Assembly: GCA_900696465.1 (NCBI GenBank)
Contig: CAADGE010000033.1
Location: 1 to 64,000 of the forward strand
DNA from: an uncultured Planctomycetota bacterium
GTDB taxonomy: Bacteria; Planctomycetota; Phycisphaerae; UBA1845; UTPLA1
DNA length: 64,000 bases
Direction of reading: 5' to 3'
Position 1 is the first letter of the stretch; the number at the start of each line of letters is the position of its first letter. The notes below the pieces were generated by a model, which worked only from the letters and a program-made list of their open reading frames with translations, did not search any database and had not been told where the DNA came from. A program made the translations under genes and the position numbers. Of the stretch, positions 55,137 through 64,000 are shown piece after piece.

Positions 55137-56756
55137 ATGGCAGTCAAACAAATGCTTTTCGATCAGCGTGCCGCCGAAAGCGCGGTCTCTGGGCTTTCCA
55201 AGCTCGCCGCAGCGGTGAAGGTCACGCTCGGCCCGACGGGCCGCAACGTGCTCCTGCAAAAATCGTGGGGCGCGCCGCGCGTCACGAAGGACGGCGTCAG
55301 CGTCTCCAAGGAGATCGAGCTTCCGCAGCCCTTCGAGAACATGGGCGCGAAGATGGTCAACGAGGTCGCCAGCAAGACGAGCGACACCGCCGGCGACGGT
55401 ACCACGACCGCCGTGGTGCTGGCTGAGGCCATCTACAAAGAAGGCCTGAAGAACGTCACCGCCGGAGCGAATCCGTTGCTGCTCAAGCGCGGCATCGATA
55501 AAGCGGTGGAAATCGCGGTCGAGCAGATCAAGAAGCAGGCGATTAAGGTCAAGGGTTCTGACGACATCACCAAAGTCGGAACGGTCAGTGCCAACGGTGA
55601 CGAAGCCATCGGCCGGATGCTCTCCGAGGCGATGGAACAGGTCGGCAAGGAAGGCGTCATCACCATCGAGGAAGGCAAAAGTCTCGAGACCGAGAAGCGC
55701 GTCGTCGAGGGGATGCAGTTCGACAAGGGCTACATCTCACCGTATTTCATCACCGACGCCACGGAGATGCAGTGCGTCCTCGAAGATGCCTACATCCTGA
55801 TCTACGAGAAGAAGGTCAGCTCGCTGCGAGACTTCATCCCACTGCTCGAGAAGATCGCGACCTCCGGCAAGCCGCTGCTGGTTATTGCCGAGGACGTCGA
55901 GGGCGAGGCCCTTGCGGCCCTGGTGGTCAATCGGCTCCGCGGCATCCTCAAGTGCTGCGCCGTCAAGGCCCCGGGCTTCGGTGATCGCCGCAAGGCGATG
56001 CTGGGCGATCTGGCTATCGTCACGGGCGGCGAGTTCATCAGCGAGGATCGCGGGCTTAAGCTCGAGAACCTCGAACTGAATCAACTGGGCCGCGCCGCCA
56101 AGGTCGTTATTGAAAAGGATACCACCACGATCATTGAGGGAGCTGGTAAGAAGAGTGATGTCAACGCCCGGGCCGATCAGATTCGTGCCCAGATCGAGAA
56201 GACAACCAGCGATTACGATCGTGAGAAATTGCAGGAGCGTCTCGCAAAGCTGACCGGCGGCGTGGCCATCATCCGCGTCGGCGGGGCGACGGAAATCGAA
56301 GTCAAGGAGCGCAAGGACCTCGTCGATGACGCCTTCCACGCGACGAAGGCCGCGGTGGAAGAAGGCATTGTTCCCGGCGGCGGCGTGGCCCTGCTGCGGT
56401 GCATCGATCCGATCAAGTCGGCAGCGAAGAACGCCGAGGGCGACGAGCGCACCGGCATGATGATCGTGGCCCGGTCGCTGGAGTTCCCGGCCCGGCAGAT
56501 CGCCGACAACAGCGGCCAGGACGGCGCCGTGATCGTCTCGCAGATTCTTGAGAACAAGGGCAGCTACGGGTATGACGCCCGGCGCGGCCAGTTCTGCGAC
56601 ATGATCAAAGAAGGGATCATCGATCCGGCCAAGGTGGTCCGCTGTGCCCTGCAGAATGCCGCCAGCGTTGCCGGGATGCTCCTGATGACCAATGTGATGG
56701 TCACCGAGCTGAAAGACAAAGATAAGGACGCTGAAATACCTGGCGCTGTCCGATAG
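55137..56756 (+). CDS. groL: 60-kDa chaperonin GroEL (copy 2, no GGM tail)
   Basis: 539 residues with GAGGGA upstream of the ATG. It has the same core motifs as copy 1 ([35 protein letters not shown]), but the C-terminus ends in [13 protein letters not shown] with no Gly-Gly-Met repeats. In bacteria with several GroELs, tail-less copies tend to be specialised in substrate range. It follows groES closely and a perfect hairpin follows it, so the groES-groL2 part probably forms the end of the operon before dnaJ. Confidence 0.95.
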   Translation: MAVKQMLFDQRAAESAVSGLSKLAAAVKVTLGPTGRNVLLQKSWGAPRVTKDGVSVSKEIELPQPFENMGAKMVNEVASKTSDTAGDGTTTAVVLAEAIYKEGLKNVTAGANPLLLKRGIDKAVEIAVEQIKKQAIKVKGSDDITKVGTVSANGDEAIGRMLSEAMEQVGKEGVITIEEGKSLETEKRVVEGMQFDKGYISPYFITDATEMQCVLEDAYILIYEKKVSSLRDFIPLLEKIATSGKPLLVIAEDVEGEALAALVVNRLRGILKCCAVKAPGFGDRRKAMLGDLAIVTGGEFISEDRGLKLENLELNQLGRAAKVVIEKDTTTIIEGAGKKSDVNARADQIRAQIEKTTSDYDREKLQERLAKLTGGVAIIRVGGATEIEVKERKDLVDDAFHATKAAVEEGIVPGGGVALLRCIDPIKSAAKNAEGDERTGMMIVARSLEFPARQIADNSGQDGAVIVSQILENKGSYGYDARRGQFCDMIKEGIIDPAKVVRCALQNAASVAGMLLMTNVMVTELKDKDKDAEIPGAVR

Positions 56757-56781
56757 AGATTGCATCGGGCGAAGAAATTCT

Positions 56782-56816
56782 CGATCGGGACGGGGTCTTC
56801 GGCTCCGTCCCGATCG
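56782..56816. terminator. Hairpin after groL2
   Basis: CGATCGGGACGG pairs with CCGTCCCGATCG (12 bp, perfect) around an 11-nt loop; only GCGTTTAG follows, so it lacks a long T-run. Probably a terminator or a processing site between groL2 and dnaJ. Confidence 0.55.
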
Positions 56817-56894
56817 GCGTTTAGGAGCCGCGGTCCGCGACGACGGTGGGCCGCGCTGCGAATTCGATTCAGGTCGCATTGCCGACAGTTGTGA

Positions 56895-58034
<1,140 letters not shown>

Positions 58035-58088
58035 CCAGCCCGACCGCTGCCGCCCACAGTGGCGGACAGATACATCACGGCGAAAAAT

Positions 58089-58715
58089 ATGGTTCAAGAC
58101 GAAGACAAAATTGCAACCCCGACGAACGAAGAAGTCGAGAAGTACGCGGCAGCATCAACCGACGACTCGCGCACGCCACCCGCAGATGCGGATTCGATTG
58201 AATCGCTGCAGCGCGAGCTGGCCGACTGCCGAGACAAACTGCTGCGTGCCCAGGCGGAGTGCGCCAACATCTCCAAGCGTCTCCACCAACAGCACGCCGA
58301 GTCGATGAAGCTGGCCTCGATGGGGCTGGCAAGGGATGTTCTCAACGTGGTGGACAGCTTCGGTCGTTCGCTGGAAGGTCTCAAGGCGGCTGGCGCGGAC
58401 GCGTCCGTGCTCGAAGGCGTTCGCCTGATTGCAGAGCAGCTCGAAAAGGTGCTCCGGGATCATGGCGTTGAGCCGATTCATGCAACCGGTAAGCCCTTCG
58501 ACCCCACGCAGCACGAAGCCCTGATGTCGGATTTCGAGTCCCATGAACCACCGGGCACGGTGACCGCGGAGCTGGTTCGCGGCTATACGATGCACGGCCG
58601 CGTGCTTCGGCCTGCTCGGGTGACCGTGGCCGCGAAGAAGCCCGAATCGCCGGAGTCGTCCGCTCAAAGCGGCGACGACGGACAGGAAGCAAACGCAGAC
58701 GGCAGGAGACGGTAA
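58089..58715 (+). CDS. grpE: Nucleotide-exchange factor GrpE
   Basis: 208 residues from the ATG at 58089; a GTG at 58059 would add 10 residues and neither start has an SD. A long N-terminal coiled coil (LQRELADCRDKLLRAQAECA) leads to the beta-domain with PFDPTQHEALMSDF, the conserved GrpE signature. The tail after RPARVTVAAKKPE is acidic and Ser/Asp-rich. GrpE opens DnaK for ADP release. It follows dnaJ by 54 bp and precedes the FmdB-type gene by one base. Confidence 0.9.
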   Translation: MVQDEDKIATPTNEEVEKYAAASTDDSRTPPADADSIESLQRELADCRDKLLRAQAECANISKRLHQQHAESMKLASMGLARDVLNVVDSFGRSLEGLKAAGADASVLEGVRLIAEQLEKVLRDHGVEPIHATGKPFDPTQHEALMSDFESHEPPGTVTAELVRGYTMHGRVLRPARVTVAAKKPESPESSAQSGDDGQEANADGRRR

Positions 58716-58716
58716 C

Positions 58717-59067
58717 ATGCCCACGTACGAATACCAATGCAAAACCTGCGGGAAGACGACGGATGTCTACCAGTCGATTAAGGCCCGGCCGCTGACGAAG
58801 GCCGAATGCAGCACCTGCGGCGGAGTACGACCCGTGAGAAGGTTGATTGGGACCGGCGGCGCTGTTCTGTTCAAGGGCTCCGGGTTTTACCAGACGGATT
58901 ACCGCAGCGAGAATTACAAGTCGAAGGCCAAGTCTGAAACCCAGCCCAAGGCCGCCGCCTCGGATACGAAGTCCGCCAACCCCACCCCTTCGGAAACTGC
59001 CGCCAAGTCCGCCACGACGTCCGCCAGCGATTCCGGAGACAAAAAGACCAGCACGAAGAAAGACTGA
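58717..59067 (+). CDS. FmdB-family zinc-ribbon protein with charged tail
   Basis: 116 residues with AGGAG 8 nt before the ATG. The N-terminal half is an FmdB/CxxC_CxxC_SSSS zinc ribbon: MPTYEYQCKTCGKTTDVY and later CSTCGG, with GSGFYQTDYRS. The second half is a Lys/Ser/Ala/Thr-rich disordered tail. Function unknown; members are small regulators or stress proteins by context. It directly follows grpE, suggesting the same transcript. Confidence 0.85.
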   Translation: MPTYEYQCKTCGKTTDVYQSIKARPLTKAECSTCGGVRPVRRLIGTGGAVLFKGSGFYQTDYRSENYKSKAKSETQPKAAASDTKSANPTPSETAAKSATTSASDSGDKKTSTKKD

Positions 59068-59110
59068 CGACGAAGTTGCCGTCGCTCTGGGACATCGTGG
59101 AAGATTACCG

Positions 59111-60637
59111 TTGAAATCATCGCATCGACGAATCGTCCTGGGGTGGTTGCTGCTTATTGCAGTACTGCCGCAAGCGGCGAACGGCGACGCGCTCGACGAT
59201 CTTCGTACCGGTGGTGAGTTGATCTGGGGCGCCGATCAGGAAGGCGGCGGTCCGTACGTTTATCCGGATCCTGCCGACCCTTCAAAGCTGCTGGGTTTTG
59301 AAGTCGAACTGGCCGATCTGCTTGCGGCCGAATTGGGTGTTCGTGCGCGTTTCTTTCAGGCCGACTGGGTCACGCTGCCGGAGTTTCTCGAGAACAAGTC
59401 CATCCACGTCGTGCTCAATGGCTACGAGTGGACACCCGGTCGCGCCGAGCGAATGACCGCCACCCGGCCGTATTACATTTACGAACTGCAACTGCTGGCC
59501 CGCCAGGACGAGACGCGTTTTTCGTCGATGGAGGACCTTTGCCATCCGCCGCAGGGCGTACGCTACAAAGTCAGTGTGCTGGGCGGCTCAGCGCCGGATA
59601 GTTATCTTCGCGAGCACTGCCAATCGTCCATCGAGCTATACGAGTACGATGGCAACGTCAATGCAATGCAGCAAGTTGTCAGCGGCCTGCACGATGCCAC
59701 TTTGCAGGACCTGCCGATTGCCGTCTTCTATCGAAATCTGCCCCAGGGTCGCGGGCTTAAGTTTGTTGGTGAACCGGTCGGCCGCGGTTACTACGTCATG
59801 TACGTCCGCAAGGGCGAACTTCGGCTTGCCGAGGCGCTGGATGACGCCATCGAGCGTCTTCTCGCGGATGGCCGACTCAAAGAGCTGTACGAACGGTACG
59901 GTCTCTGGAACGCCACCCAGGAAGGTCTGGCTGAAGCAGCCGTGGAAGCAGCAACTTCGAGCTCTGCACGCGGATGGGAAGCGGTCGAGCGTTACGGACC
60001 GACACTGGTCAAGGCCGCCGCGCTGACCGTACTGATTTCCGTCGCGGCGATGCCGCTGGCGATGGTGCTGGGCTTGTTCGTGGCGCTGGGCCGTGAGTAC
60101 GGTCCATCCTTGGTCCGGCCATTCCTGACTGTATACGTCGAGGTGCTGCGCGGCACGCCGGTCATGTTGCAGCTCTACGTACTGTACTTTCTCCTTCCCA
60201 AGATGCTGGGCGTGGGCCTGAGCCCGATCTTCGCGGCGATTGCCGGCCTGGCCATTAACTATTCTGCGTACGAAGCAGAGATCTATCGCGCGGGTCTCCA
60301 AGCCATCCCGCGGGGACAGATGGAAGCAGCGCTGGCCCTGGGCATGTCGCGCAATACAGCCCTGCGACGGGTGATCATTCCACAGGCCGTACGGATCGTC
60401 ATCCCCCCGGTGACCAACGACTTCATCGCCCTGTTCAAGGATACGTCGATCTGCTCCGTGATTGCAGTTGTGGAGCTGACAAAGCAGTACAATATGCTGG
60501 CGAACAACACGACCGCAGTGCTGGAAGTGGCCTGCATGACGGCGCTGCTGTATCTGGCGATGAGCTATCCCCTTTCGGTGTTCTCGCGTCGAATGGAGCG
60601 GCGGTTGGCCGGCGAGGGGATGCCGGTCGCGGCCTAG
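59111..60637 (+). CDS. Polar amino-acid ABC importer, fused binding protein and permease
   Basis: 508 residues from a TTG start with GGAAG 7 nt upstream; the frame is open further upstream but runs out of phase into the FmdB gene. A signal peptide ends at QAANGD. Residues about 27-290 form a type II periplasmic binding domain (SKLLGFEVELADLLAAELGV). From about 305 a HisM/GlnP-type permease follows, with the EAA-loop AALALGMSRNTALRRVIIPQ. Such fusions keep one or two binding domains tethered to the pore. The ATPase gene lies 9 bp downstream. The ligand may be glutamine or another polar amino acid. Confidence 0.9.
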   Translation: MKSSHRRIVLGWLLLIAVLPQAANGDALDDLRTGGELIWGADQEGGGPYVYPDPADPSKLLGFEVELADLLAAELGVRARFFQADWVTLPEFLENKSIHVVLNGYEWTPGRAERMTATRPYYIYELQLLARQDETRFSSMEDLCHPPQGVRYKVSVLGGSAPDSYLREHCQSSIELYEYDGNVNAMQQVVSGLHDATLQDLPIAVFYRNLPQGRGLKFVGEPVGRGYYVMYVRKGELRLAEALDDAIERLLADGRLKELYERYGLWNATQEGLAEAAVEAATSSSARGWEAVERYGPTLVKAAALTVLISVAAMPLAMVLGLFVALGREYGPSLVRPFLTVYVEVLRGTPVMLQLYVLYFLLPKMLGVGLSPIFAAIAGLAINYSAYEAEIYRAGLQAIPRGQMEAALALGMSRNTALRRVIIPQAVRIVIPPVTNDFIALFKDTSICSVIAVVELTKQYNMLANNTTAVLEVACMTALLYLAMSYPLSVFSRRMERRLAGEGMPVAA

Positions 60638-60646
60638 AGCGAAAGA

Positions 60647-61387
60647 ATGATAATAGTCGAGAATGTACACAAGAGCTTTGGCTCGTTATCAGTCCTGCGC
60701 GGGGCTTCACTGGAAGTAGAGCGCGGCGAGACGGCCGTGATCATCGGTGCATCCGGCGGCGGCAAGAGCACGCTGCTTCGCTGCATTAATGCACTGGAGA
60801 CGTTCGACGCCGGCAGCGTGCGTGTCAGCGATCTTGCCATTTCGCCCGGTCACAATGGTGCATCGCACGAGCTCCACCAGCGACTTCGGCAGCGCGTCGG
60901 AATGGTCTTCCAGCAGTTCAATCTGTTCCCACATCTGTCTGTGCTTGAGAACGTTATGTGCGGGCCGCAATACGCGCTCGGTCGAGCGAAGGAGCAGGCC
61001 GCCGTCGAAGCACGGATGCTGCTGGATCGGGTTGGGCTTGCCGACAAGATCGATAAACGACCGGCGACGCTCTCCGGCGGACAGCAACAGCGCGTGGCAA
61101 TCGCACGAGCGCTGGCCAATGAGCCCGAAGTCATTCTCTTTGATGAACCGACCAGCGCGCTGGATCCGCGCATGACGACGGAGGTGTTGGCAGTGATGGC
61201 TGACCTGTCTACATCCGGGCAGACCATGCTGGTTGTCAGTCATGCGATGAGTTTCGTCCGCCGCTCGGCGCATCGCGTGCATGTCATGGCCGACGGTCAG
61301 GTCATTGAGTCCGGCTCGCCGGATCAGATCTTCAAGTCACCGCGTGACCCGCGTACCCGAGAACTGCTTGCCGAGGCCCGGACGTGA
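60647..61387 (+). CDS. glnQ: Polar amino-acid ABC importer ATPase
   Basis: 246 residues. Walker A is GASGGGKST (residues 34-42), the Q-loop QQFNLFPHLSVLENV follows, the signature is LSGGQQQRVAIARAL, Walker B is VILFDEPTSALDP, and the H-loop His is in VVSHAMSF. It matches the GlnQ/HisP/ArtP group, and the symbol is given for the closest class rather than a proven ligand. It works with the fused importer gene 9 bp upstream. Its stop overlaps the next start by 4 bp (GTGA). Confidence 0.9.
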   Translation: MIIVENVHKSFGSLSVLRGASLEVERGETAVIIGASGGGKSTLLRCINALETFDAGSVRVSDLAISPGHNGASHELHQRLRQRVGMVFQQFNLFPHLSVLENVMCGPQYALGRAKEQAAVEARMLLDRVGLADKIDKRPATLSGGQQQRVAIARALANEPEVILFDEPTSALDPRMTTEVLAVMADLSTSGQTMLVVSHAMSFVRRSAHRVHVMADGQVIESGSPDQIFKSPRDPRTRELLAEART

Positions 61388-63420
61388 GGAAGCAGCGCCC
61401 CAGTCGCAGCGAACTCGGGCCGGCGTTCGCCGCTGCGCCCGCCACCGGCTGGTGGATCGGCTTGCTTGTCGTTGCGATCGTGTCATTTCTTGTTTTTCTT
61501 CCGGCGCTGGAATGCGGCTTCAACTACGACGACGAAGAGATCATTCTCGCCAACGAGCACTTCCGCGGACTGGGCTGGTCGAACATCCGATGGATGTTTA
61601 CCACGTTCCTCATGGGCCACTATCAACCGCTGACCTGGCTCAGTCTTGCCTTCGATCATGCCGTCTGGGGGATGAATCCCCGTGGATATCACCTGACGAA
61701 CGTTCTGCTGCATTCCGCGAACGCGGCGCTGGTGTTCGCCATCCTTTCCCGATTGCTCGTGCTCATCGGAGCGAGACTTTCGCCTCACACAATGACGGTT
61801 GCAGGGCCGCCTGCGTGGGCGATCAATTGGGCGGCACTGGTAGCAGCACTGCTCTTTGCAGTGCACCCCTTGCGAGTCGAGTCGGTGGCCTGGGTGACGG
61901 AGCGGCGAGATGTCCTGAGCAGCTTCTGGATGCTGGTCTCAGTGCTCTTGTACCTGCGGGCAAATGAAGCTGCCCTTTCCGATCTGCGCAGGCGATTTCT
62001 CGCGGCGGCATTCGTAGCGTTTATCCTCTCGTTGCTGAGTCGTGCGATGGCCGTGACCTTACCGGTCATCCTGCTGTTTCTCGATTGGTACCCGCTCGGC
62101 CGGCTCGGTGCGGCGGCCGGTGGCTGGTTTCGCGGGCCGGCGCGGCGTGTCTGGCTGGAGAAGCTGCCGTTTCTCGCGGCCTCCGTCTGTTTCGCATTGA
62201 TCGCCCCCAGAGCGCAGGCGGCGACCGGCGCGTTAATCGCATGGGATTTGCACGGACCAGCCGCACGCGTCTTTCAGGCATGTTATGGCCTGGTTTTCTA
62301 TCTGCACAAGACGGTGTTGCCGGTCTGCCTCGCGCCGTTCTATGAACTTCCGCTACCCACGAGCTGGCAACAGCCGAAGTATTACATCGCCGCCACGATC
62401 GTCGCCACGATAGCGATCATCGTACTCATGCTTCGCCGACGCATGCCGGGACTCTTTGTTGCCACTGGCTGCTATGTAATCCTGCTCGCACCGGTCCTCG
62501 GTTTTGTTCAGAGCGGGCAGCAGGAAGTAGCGGATAGATACAGCTATCTTCCTGCGATCTGCATCTCTCTGCTGGTGGCGGCCGTGATTGCGAACTGGCT
62601 TTCGCGGCCCGATCACCGCGCCGCGGGGATCGGCCTGGTCGGAGTTGGCTTGCTGTCCTGTACCATCTTCGCGGCCCTTACCTGGCGACAGTGCGGCTAC
62701 TGGGTCGATGAACTAACGCTCTGGACACATGGCACGGCCTGCCAGCCGAATTCATATGCAGCGCAGTACAATCTCGGCTGCGCCTTGGCAAAAGTCGACC
62801 AGCCGAAGGCGGCGGTCGAGGCGTTTCAGCGATCGCTTGCCATCAACTCGAACCACACCAAGACGCGCTTCAACCTCGGCAATGCATATCAGGAACTGGG
62901 TCGCATCGATGAGGCCTTCGATGCCTACGCATGGACGATCAAGGACGATCCGACGAACGCGCTGGCCTGGTATGAACTCGGTCGCATCCACGTGCAACGC
63001 GGTCAGGACGAGAAGGCTTACGAGGCCTTTCGCGAAGCGACGAAACATCGCAAGGACTATCCCAAGGCGAATGTCAATCTCGGCGTGATGCTGGCTCGGC
63101 GCAAGGAGCACGAAGCTGCGATGGAACAATTCCGTTATGCGCTGGGGCTGGATCCCGAATTGCGGGATGCGTACTACAACATGGCGATTTCCCAGGAAGC
63201 GCTCGGGCTGAAGGATGACGCCATCGCCTCATATCGTAAGGCGATCGAAATTGACCCCAGGTTTCCCGATGCCCGTGTCAACCTGGCGAATATCCTGGCG
63301 CTGCGACGAAAATTCGACGAGGCCATACGCGAATATGAAAAGGCGCTGGAGGTCGATCCAAGCCACGAACCGGCCCGGCTAAATCTGGATTCGCTGCGCC
63401 GCGAGCTGCAGCGTCGATAG
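61384..63420 (+). CDS. TMTC-like polytopic membrane protein with TPR tail
   Basis: 678 residues from a GTG that overlaps the glnQ stop by 4 bp. The N-terminal two-thirds has about ten hydrophobic segments and motifs such as GCYVILLAPVLGF and YDDEEIILANEHFRG with an acidic pair, in the style of the O-mannosyltransferase (TMTC/PMT-like) family. From about residue 455 a stretch of six or more TPR repeats follows (YNLGCALAKVDQPKAAVEAF and others). These proteins transfer sugars from lipid carriers in eukaryotes; the activity here is unproven. Translational coupling to an amino-acid importer is odd and may not reflect function. Confidence 0.7.
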   Translation: MRKQRPSRSELGPAFAAAPATGWWIGLLVVAIVSFLVFLPALECGFNYDDEEIILANEHFRGLGWSNIRWMFTTFLMGHYQPLTWLSLAFDHAVWGMNPRGYHLTNVLLHSANAALVFAILSRLLVLIGARLSPHTMTVAGPPAWAINWAALVAALLFAVHPLRVESVAWVTERRDVLSSFWMLVSVLLYLRANEAALSDLRRRFLAAAFVAFILSLLSRAMAVTLPVILLFLDWYPLGRLGAAAGGWFRGPARRVWLEKLPFLAASVCFALIAPRAQAATGALIAWDLHGPAARVFQACYGLVFYLHKTVLPVCLAPFYELPLPTSWQQPKYYIAATIVATIAIIVLMLRRRMPGLFVATGCYVILLAPVLGFVQSGQQEVADRYSYLPAICISLLVAAVIANWLSRPDHRAAGIGLVGVGLLSCTIFAALTWRQCGYWVDELTLWTHGTACQPNSYAAQYNLGCALAKVDQPKAAVEAFQRSLAINSNHTKTRFNLGNAYQELGRIDEAFDAYAWTIKDDPTNALAWYELGRIHVQRGQDEKAYEAFREATKHRKDYPKANVNLGVMLARRKEHEAAMEQFRYALGLDPELRDAYYNMAISQEALGLKDDAIASYRKAIEIDPRFPDARVNLANILALRRKFDEAIREYEKALEVDPSHEPARLNLDSLRRELQRR

Positions 63421-63433
63421 CTGAAGCACCGCG

Positions 63434-64000
63434 TCAGGTCGTCGGATGGGACTGCGTCCATCGCAGCAGGCCCAGCAGGTCTTCGAACTCGTGGTCCGGC
63501 TGGTGAGTGCCGATGTCGTGGATACGATGGGCACGGTTAAGCCACCCGTTGCGGATGCCCGCGAGGATCGCTCCGCCGATATCGCTGTGCAGCGAATCGC
63601 CGACATGGATAATCCGGTCGCGCCGCCATCCGGTCTGACGCAGTGCCATCTCGAAGATCTGGCGGTCGGGCTTGTAGGAGCGCGCCTCCTCTGATGTCAC
63701 AATGTGATCGACGCGAATGCAAGCCCGCTCCAGCGCCCGATCGATGTCGGCGCGATCGGCGTTCGACACGATGCAGATCGGGTAACGGATTTTCTTGAGG
63801 AACTCCGCAACTTCGGGCTGCATCGGAGGATGCTCCCAATAGTCCTTGAGCTGCCGGGCATACTTCTCTGCATCTACGCGCACTCCGAGTTCGCCCATGG
63901 TGTCGCGCAGGGTCTGCACCTCGACTTCGAAGAGCGTCTTGAAGCTTTCGCCGCTCGCGAAGTCCAGCGCATGGAAGAATCGCTCTCCCCAGGTAACGCT
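63434..64000 (-). CDS. HAD-superfamily hydrolase, N-terminus cut by the window edge
   Basis: The frame runs from the right edge (64000) to the stop at 63434, 188 codons; the true start lies beyond the window. Motif II is IVSNAD with the Ser-Asn after a hydrophobic strand, motif III has the Lys in ARSYKPDRQIFEMAL, and motif IV is IIHVGDSLHSDIGGA with the metal-binding Asp. The N-terminal DxDGT motif is missing because of the edge. Probably a small-phosphate phosphatase. It converges with the TMTC-like gene with 13 bp between stops. Confidence 0.85.
   Translation of the reverse strand, partial: SVTWGERFFHALDFASGESFKTLFEVEVQTLRDTMGELGVRVDAEKYARQLKDYWEHPPMQPEVAEFLKKIRYPICIVSNADRADIDRALERACIRVDHIVTSEEARSYKPDRQIFEMALRQTGWRRDRIIHVGDSLHSDIGGAILAGIRNGWLNRAHRIHDIGTHQPDHEFEDLLGLLRWTQSHPTT

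Overview
The window is GC-rich and gene-dense, and it looks like chromosomal DNA from a member of the Planctomycetota. The evidence is several secreted proteins with dockerin-like D-x-N-x-D-G-x repeats, a VWA/GATase-like giant protein beside MoxR, DUF4846 and TPR lipoproteins, RDD proteins with flanking zinc ribbons, two GroELs and a homodimeric pyruvate dehydrogenase E1. The class cannot be fixed from sequence alone; a Phycisphaerae-like lineage is a guess. Several genes share a promoter pattern of TTGnnn, 16-18 bp (most often 18), TAnnnT.

Layout. 1-10.7 kb: an edge-truncated secreted metalloprotease, a ferric-type ABC importer (binding lipoprotein plus fused permease, no ATPase beside it), an NHL lipoprotein, a VWA/GATase-like membrane protein, MoxR, a 37-residue membrane peptide, and a second copy of the moxR 3' end joined to a fragment of a ferredoxin 3' end. 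10.8-18 kb: a secreted dockerin-like esterase operon, an Fe-S protein divergent from a Fur regulator, and a TPR lipoprotein. 18-23.5 kb: glycyl-tRNA synthetase followed by an AAA/DUF4143 ATPase and a glycine-rich dockerin-like protein; each of these two cargo genes is followed by another copy of the glyS 3' end. 23.6-37.8 kb: an RDD protein, an FHA/GAF/PP2C-like protein, an ABC exporter with a PDZ-like insert, a secreted endonuclease/phosphatase-family protein, an orphan structured RNA of about 317 nt, several lipoproteins and a secreted subtilase.

37.9-64 kb is mostly housekeeping: aceE, a lone atpC, rpoB, a GNAT-like gene, rpoC, rpsL, rpsG, then a chaperone block (groL1, groES, groL2, dnaJ, grpE), an FmdB zinc-ribbon gene, a polar amino-acid ABC importer (fused binding protein/permease plus ATPase) translationally coupled to a TMTC-like TPR membrane protein, and an edge-truncated HAD hydrolase.

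The most unusual items are the repeated 3'-end fragments of glyS and moxR that bracket cargo DNA, consistent with integration by homologous single crossover or 3'-end targeting; the orphan RNA at 30857-31173, which has its own promoter, a mini-ORF with a near-perfect Shine-Dalgarno sequence, nested hairpins and a terminator; a GNAT-like gene between rpoB and rpoC; and a PDZ-like domain inside an ABC exporter. No tRNA, rRNA, CRISPR array, transposase or integrase was recognised.
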